This document shows, one piece after another, positions 58,463-64,000 of a stretch of 64,000 nt of DNA (position 1 is the first letter of the stretch; each line of letters starts with the position of its first letter). This DNA is from Apodemus sylvaticus (lineage: Eukaryota; Chordata; Mammalia; Rodentia; Muridae): the NCBI RefSeq assembly GCF_947179515.1, contig NC_067495.1:138724596-138788595 (forward strand), given 5' to 3'. The position numbers and the translations under genes were made by a program. A model generated the notes under the pieces. That model did no database searches. It saw only the letters and a list, made by a program, of their open reading frames with translations, and was not told the origin of the DNA.

Positions 58463-58942
58463 TGGCTATTTTTTTTTTGCTTTCCAGGTGAATTTGAGAA
58501 TTTCTCTTTCCATGTCTTCAAATAATTGTGTTAGAATTTTGATGGGATTGCATTGAATCTGTAGATTGCCTTTGGTAGGATGGACATTTTTCCTATATTA
58601 ATTTCTCCAACACATGAGCATGAGAGTTCTCTCCATTTTTGAGATCTTCAGTTTCTTCTTTGACAGACTTTAAGTTATAGTCATACAGGTCTTTCACTTG
58701 TTTCATTAGAGTTACCCCTAGATACTTTATATTATTTGTGGCTATTGTGAAGAGAATTGTTTCCCTGATTTCTTACTCAGCCTGTTTATCATTTGTATAA
58801 AGGAAGTCTTTGATTTATTTGAGTTAATTTTATATTTGGCCACTTTGCTGAAGTTGTTTGTCATTTGTAGAAGTTCTTTGATAGAATTTTTGTGGTCACT
58901 TATATATGCTATCATGTCATCTGCAAATAGAGAAAAAAAAAG
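58463..58942 (-). pseudogene. L1 ORF2 RT region, decayed
   Basis: The minus frame near 58742-58948 reads LFADDMIAYISDHKNSIKEL, then NNFSKVAKYKINSNKSKTSF, the catalytic palm and following segment of the L1 RT. The rest of the RT between here and the nested insertion is in broken frames. The element ends just upstream of the FADD box. Confidence 0.85.
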
Positions 58943-60835
58943 ATCCAAATCTCAAAAACACAATATAACAAGATGGCTGCTCTAGGTAAAGAGCCAAACT
59001 ATAAGATGGTATAAGATTGTTTTGTATGCCTCACAGGATGTTCAAATTCTACCTAACATTGGCCCCATGGGAATCTTGGATTTTTTTATCATGCTTGGCA
59101 AAATAGACAAGGCCTAAAAATAGCTACATAGAGTGTTTTAGTTTACTCCATTTTGTTTAGATTTTTTAACTTTCAAAATGTATATGATTTTGTGTTTTGT
59201 GGTTTTATTATTCCTCTGGAAGTGAGGGCAACATACAAGTTTTCCTGGTTGCCAACTGAAGGATATGGTATTTTGGGAGAAAGTTTTTTTTTTTTTTTGC
59301 ATGTTTAGAAAAGGTGATTAGGGTTTTGACACCTTCCAGAGTTATATGGACTAGATATGACAAAGGGAAACCCCCAAAGGACTAGATTCCAGAGAATCAA
59401 ACAAGAAATATATCTTTATTATACTAAAATTTTGTTTTGAGATTTGTATATTGCAGCATGTACAGCCCTGATAAATCTCCTCATCAGACATGATGAACTG
59501 ACCTGATTGAACTCCTGATATCCTCGACTTTCAGGCAGATCCAGTCAAGACACAGATATTGGAGACTAAATCAATCATTGGTATGGCCTTCTTAGGCCAA
59601 CAAACTCTATTTTCCCTACCCTTCCACTACCTTCAAAACATCTCAACGCACATATTCAGCTTGAAGAAGTTATAAAGAATCATGTACTCAGTTCCTGTGC
59701 TTTTGGGCTGGAGGGGGTTATTATAGGTTGTCTTTCTAGGGAATGTAGAAATGGTCATAATTAGAGCATGGAGGAATAGCTAGAACTGATTGCATAGCCA
59801 CAATCTCATTTGGTAGAAATCTTTTTGTTACTAAGTTGAAGTCATAATTTCTTTTTTTGGTACAGAATTTATTTTGATGCAAAATAAAGGTTTTCATTGG
59901 TATAAATATCTTCTATTGATATAAAATATTAACAGTACATGGTTTAGACCCAGTCCTTTATAACTGTTATTATAAACTGATCTGAGATGATTAAACCTTT
60001 GAGTTAAGGGCCAAATTGCAAATTCATGACTCTGAGTTTATTGCTAGGGTTTTCTCAGATATTTTAAGAAGAAATGGCTGAGAGCTGTTAATAGAGAACA
60101 GCCCAGAATACATTATATAGATAGATTGGTTTTCAAAATATCAGAAATCTACAGAATGTGACATTTAATGTCATTAATTCACTTGTTGAGGAAAATATGT
60201 TCCTAATAGCTTCCCATTTCTGGATTCAAAGAAGTAACTGAACATCTTACCTCCAGGTGAAGCTATACATTTGTGGCTAGGTTGCCACTGGGCAGAAAAT
60301 TGCCATTCTTTCCAGTAGATCTGTACTGTCCAGAAAAAGGGACAAAATTTATAGGTTAGGGTAGCTTAGTTCTGTCAAGACAAAATAGACTAGTCCTTAA
60401 TTTCTTGTTTTTCAAGGTCTGTCAGATGATCCTGGGTCAGAAGGCTGAAAACATGCTCCATCTTCCTGATTTACTGGGACTCTGTAGGTAGGCAGCTATC
60501 TCTACAGTTTGTCTCAATTCTGGAAGATATGTTAGGCTTCCTTTATATTTTCAGTTAATGTTAATCATTCTTATATTTCTGATAGGGTTGAAACACTAGA
60601 TAGTCTCATAGTCAAGCCAGACTCTTTACTTTGAGAGAACAGATTTGAGAGTATGATTTTCAGATGGTGTATAATCTAAAGTCAGGACATAAGTCATGTA
60701 TAAAGTTACAAGTTCTTTAAGTTAGGATAGAGGACAGTGTTCTATCTTAATGACATAAATGATTGACTGGGAGTTAGGTCTATCTTATATCTTCAATGGT
60801 AATAGTTGTACTTTATTTATTCATAATAGAAAGGT
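58943..60835. other. Non-coding stretch, possibly old LTR-retroelement sequence
   Basis: Parts such as 59330-59720 and 60060-60780 have the mixed composition of old retroelement interiors. I find no terminal repeats, primer-binding site or recognisable retroviral motif. No gene. Confidence 0.3.
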
Positions 60836-60839
60836 TTCA

Positions 60840-61878
60840 TTTTGTTTATTTTTTATTTTTTATTTTCTATATTCTTTGTTTACATTCTGAATGCTTTCCC
60901 CCTCCCCATCAGTCTCATAAGCCCTCTTCCATCCACCCATTTCCCAATCACCCCCTCCCATTTCCCTGTCCTGGTACTCCCCTAAAATGCTGGATCAACT
61001 GTTTTCAGAACCAGGGCCCTCTCTTTCCATCTTCTTGGGTATCATTTGATATGCTAACTGTGTCTTGAGAATTCAGAGCTTCTGGGCTAATTAATATCCA
61101 CTTATCAGAGATTGCATTCCATGTGCATTCTTTTGTGATTGGGTTACCCCACTTAGAATGATATTTTCCAGATCCAACCATTTGCTGAAGAATTTCATGA
61201 ATTCATTGTTTCTAATTGCTGAGTAGTATTCCATTGTGTGAATATACCACATTTTCTGTATCCTTTCCTCCATTGAGGGACATCTGGGTTCTTTCCAGCT
61301 TCTGGCTATTATAAATAAGGCTGCTATGAACATAATGGAGCATGTGTCCTTATTGCATGCTGGGAATCCTCTGGGTATATGCCTAGGAATGGTATAGCTG
61401 GGTCCTCCAGAAGTGTCATGTCCAATTTTCTGAGGAACCTCCAGACTGATTTCCACAGTGGTTGTACCATCTTACAGCCCCACCAGCAGTGGAGGAGTGT
61501 TCCTCTTTCTCCACATCCTCGCCAACACCTGCTGTCTCCTGAGATTTTGACCTTAGCCATTCTGACTGGTGTGAGATGAAATCTCAGGTTTGTTTTGATT
61601 TGCATTTCCCTAATGACTAATGATATTAAACATTTCTTAAGGTGCTTCTCAGCCATCCAAAGTTCTTCAGGTGAAATTCTTTGTTTCACTCTGTACCCCA
61701 TTTTTAATTGGGTTATTTGGTTCTCTGGGGTCTACCTTCTTGAGTTCTTTGTATATATTGGATATTAGCCCTCTGTTGGATTTAGGGTTGGTGAAGATCC
61801 TTTCCCAATCTGTTGGTTGCCATTTTGTTCTTTTGACGGTGTCCTTTGCCTTACAGAAACTTTGTAATTTTATGAGGA
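60840..61878 (-). mobile_element. L1 3' end and ORF2 C-terminal region
   Basis: T-rich tail ('tttattttctatattctttg'), a short reversed 3' UTR with C-rich tract (60896-60975), then ORF2 in reverse to about 61878. The unit is 5'-truncated. No target-site duplication is clear. Confidence 0.9.
61091..61878 (-). pseudogene. L1 ORF2p C-terminal part, frameshifted
   Basis: Three overlapping minus frames cover one region: FCKAKDTVKRTKWQPTDWER (61667-61878), then MAEKHLKKCLISLVIREMQI through GERGTLLHCWWGCKMVQPLW (61324-61701), then IQKMWYIHTMEYYSAIRNNE to the natural end MQSLISGY (61091-61456). At least two frameshifts break ORF2. It is less decayed than the Lx-type copies. Confidence 0.9.
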
Positions 61879-61889
61879 AGGGGGAAGTA

Positions 61890-62576
61890 TTGTGGATGGG
61901 CATGGTGCTATTTTGATACTAATTCCGCTCTTCTGGGAGGAGCTGCAGACAAGGAGTGAGTCTCATACTCAGGTGACTTCTTGTGAACAAATCCCCTAGT
62001 GAAAAATGGAGCCAATCACTGGGTGAGTAGGCTGGACTTCCAGGTTGGATGGAGGAAGAGAGGAAACAGAAGAGAATATGGTGCTTTTGAAGAGGGATAG
62101 CATGAGGAAAACATGTAGCTAAGAGTGTCTCCTGGTTTCAATGTTGGATCCCTCAGGATTTGTAATCGAAGTATTTAGATTTAATAAAGCTTACAAGATT
62201 AGGTTTTAGTTGCTGCACCAAGTGATTGAGTTACCATCATTTCTGAACTAAGTTTGTGTTGTTTTCCTTCATGGTACCTCATCTGGGTTCAAGAATGGTA
62301 CTGTGGCAAAGCATGGGTTTGCTGGATGTGTTTCACAAAGGCAGTGGGGGATTTGAAGCAAGGAGCTGGCATAATGAACTGCAGTGGAAACTTGGTGAGC
62401 TGATTAGAGAGATTTCACAGTTCTCAGTTAAGAGTCTCCATGAGATAAAACAGGTTGGCCATTACCTGCCAGTGCATGGTCAGTCAGGTTGCCAGGGCAG
62501 AGTCCTGGGCACAAGTGCAGGAACATGCTGGTTCATTTTTAGTATTTCCCTCAACAAAGAACAGAATAGTCAAAGG
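61890..62576 (+). mobile_element. ERV-like LTR element
   Basis: It has the layout of a rodent LTR: 'ggagccaatcactgggtgag', 'ggctggacttccaggttgga', then AATAAAGC ('tttaataaagcttacaagat', 62180-62199), and an R/U5-like continuation ('gttgctgcaccaagtgattg') to about 62575. The 107-codon frame at 62256-62579 lies in this non-coding part. Family and exact LTR ends are not determined; no viral gene is visible. Confidence 0.5.
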
Positions 62577-62787
62577 TAAATATATTCATTCATTTGATGA
62601 AACATTATGTATAAAATGAGGTTCAGGGCCAATATTCTAGGTGTTTAGATTGAGTTAGGTATCAAACTGCTCAAGACTTCTCATAAATAGGTAAACATTG
62701 GCAGTTCAATCCTTAAGTGACAGCATCAATATGACTCAACATTTTAGAACATACAAATTTGTCCTGAGATTTAGAAATTACTTGATC

Positions 62788-62791
<4 letters not shown>
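62577..62791. other. Short non-coding stretch
   Basis: 'attcattcatttgatgaaac' (62586-62605) then 'aatattctaggtgt' weakly recalls an ancient L2-type LINE end. Not strong enough to call. Confidence 0.25.

Positions 62792-62838
<47 letters not shown>
62792..62838. repeat. (CA)n microsatellite
   Basis: A pure CA run. Confidence 0.97.
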
Positions 62839-62839
<1 letters not shown>

Positions 62840-62899
62840 TGGAGTTCCATGGTTGAAAAGATTTGTTGAACATAGTAGGATTCAGAGGACTGTTACCAC

Positions 62900-63180
62900 A
62901 TGATTAAATCATTGCAAAATAAGGGCTATGAAGAAAGGTTAATGGAACTAGGCCTGTTCAGCTTGGAAAATAGAAGGCCAAGAGGGGATTTAATAATGAT
63001 CTTTTAAGTGTATAAAGAGCTATTACACAGATAATGCTTGCCAGCTGGTCTCAATCTTCTTCTAGAACAAAACAAGGGGAATAGAGTGTAAATCACATCA
63101 TATGGGATTTTAGGCAAAATGTGAGCAAGAATTTTCTGACAAGGAAACACTAAGCTGTGATGCCTGTCTAAATTTCATCT
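62900..63180 (+). mobile_element. Probable ancient CR1/L3-type LINE 3' relic
   Basis: 'ggaactaggcctgttcagct' then 'tggaaaatagaaggccaaga' and 'ggggatttaataatgatctt' follow the order of the conserved 3' part of vertebrate CR1/L3 LINEs. Later come 'gaacaaaacaaggggaatag' and 'gcaagaattttctgacaagg'. Such elements stopped moving in mammals long before rodents arose, so a copy readable by eye is unusually well kept. Confidence 0.5.
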
Positions 63181-64000
63181 GACTATATATCTAGCATTTC
63201 AAGCACTATACCAATTAATGTTAAATAAATATATATTTCTCCAGAGCAAGTTGCTATAGGTTCAAATTGCTTCAGCAGAATACTACTGCTACATTCCACA
63301 TATTGATTTAGAAGAGAAATATTGTAACTTATTTGTATATCTAATTAGTTAGAAATTGAAAATCGAGGATACAAGCCTAAGTTGCTTGGTAAGAACTAAG
63401 TAATACTTGTTCGTGTTGATATGCAGATACCACCATAAGATACAGGTGAGAGGATGAAGAATATGGTTGGGAAAGAATGTGTCAATCCTTGTTTGAAGAA
63501 AAAAGGATATATAATAGCATGAAGATTAATATTTTTTTCAGGATAAGGGCAATAGTACTAGGTCTCTTAGCTCCCTGTCTTTAGGAGAGTAAGATAGTTT
63601 GTATTGTGTTAGCTATTACTATGGGTTTAGGTGGAGATGCACAGTACTAAAATGAAGATAATTCAAGGGCCCATTTTATATACTCGAATTTAATTTCTAA
63701 TACTTTTCAATACTTCCTCCATTCCAAATTTCTCCCTCTTGAGCTCAGAATAGATTTTGGTCCAATTGCTTTGTTAGATGTTTTTCTTCTTTTTTCTACA
63801 GTCAGATTAAAGTAGAAAAAAAAAGATTTTGGAATTTCATTAGAGATCAAAGTTTAAAATCAGAACCGTATATTGATACCAGCTGACTCCACTGTTTATA
63901 ACTGAGACCATTTATTGGCTCTGCGTTTGTGCTGAGGCAGAATACCATAATTTCTATTATTTTTAGTCTGATTCTCTTAATATCTATGATGATTTCAATA
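63181..64000. other. AT-rich non-coding stretch
   Basis: No gene or repeat recognised to the window end. Confidence 0.5.

Larger units (their letters stand above)
55650..58942 (-). mobile_element. Old L1 (Lx-type), 3' UTR to mid ORF2, with nested L1 tail
   Basis: On the plus strand: an inverted long 3' UTR (55650-56870: 'gaaagctagcccccagaaat', 'accaactggatttttccatg', 'catcaccacttcatgtagaa', 'ggtaccctaaattaaaaaca'), then ORF2 in reverse from the C-terminus (56880) to the FADD box region near 58930. A young L1 tail interrupts it at 58152-58451. It is 5'-truncated. Limits at the 3' UTR side are approximate. Confidence 0.75.

Noticed and set aside
56853..58952. 'atccaaatct' at both ends of the old L1, as a target-site duplication
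   Set aside because: The left copy lies inside what reads as the L1 3' UTR, which continues to about 55650, so the 10-base match is probably chance.
62256..62579. 107-codon plus frame
   Set aside because: It falls in the U5-like part of an LTR element that is not expected to code, and no known protein is recognised.

Overview
The window is animal nuclear DNA, almost certainly mouse (genus Mus) or a very close murine. The B1 SINE at 30804-30945 has the mouse-type core, many LINE-1 (L1) copies of different ages carry murine 3' ends, and rodent-only families (URR1, Lx-type L1, MaLR-like LTR) recur together with dense CA, CT and GAAA microsatellites. No known protein-coding gene, tRNA or rRNA gene was recognised. 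Most long open frames are L1 debris, antisense shadows or translated microsatellites. Family names come from memory of rodent repeats; no search was run.

Layout. 1-10.6 kb: AT-rich non-coding DNA with an LTR inserted inside a URR1 transposon (2612-3372), a B1 (3861-4024) and several old repeats. 10.6-16.4 kb: an L1 that has lost its interior (ORF1 start fused to the 3' UTR), a MaLR-like LTR, two Lx-type 3' UTRs, and an L1 tail inside an older repeat. 16.4-25.2 kb: mostly single-copy sequence with scattered old repeats and two adjacent L1 3' ends. 25.2-28.9 kb: two L1 insertions whose 5' part is inverted; the first has clear target-site duplications (TSDs). 28.9-41.4 kb: microsatellites, a B1 with a long GAAA tail, a long Lx-type L1 (34.8-36.6 kb) and an ORF1-like relic. 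41.4-47.8 kb: one near-full-length old L1 holding a younger inverted L1, with a possible 3' transduction, and a URR1. 47.8-55.6 kb: largely single-copy, with a large compound microsatellite, a decayed minisatellite and two short L1 tails. 55.6-64 kb: an old antisense L1 with a young L1 tail inserted, another L1, an ERV-like LTR and a probable ancient CR1/L3-type relic.

The most interesting non-repeat item is on the minus strand at 54618-54860. It is an exon-like block with a good splice acceptor and donor, enclosing a 53-codon frame for a small single-pass membrane protein. It is a candidate only. The other notable signals are mechanistic: twin-primed L1 inversions, a possible L1 3' transduction, and short patches that appear copied from nearby DNA.
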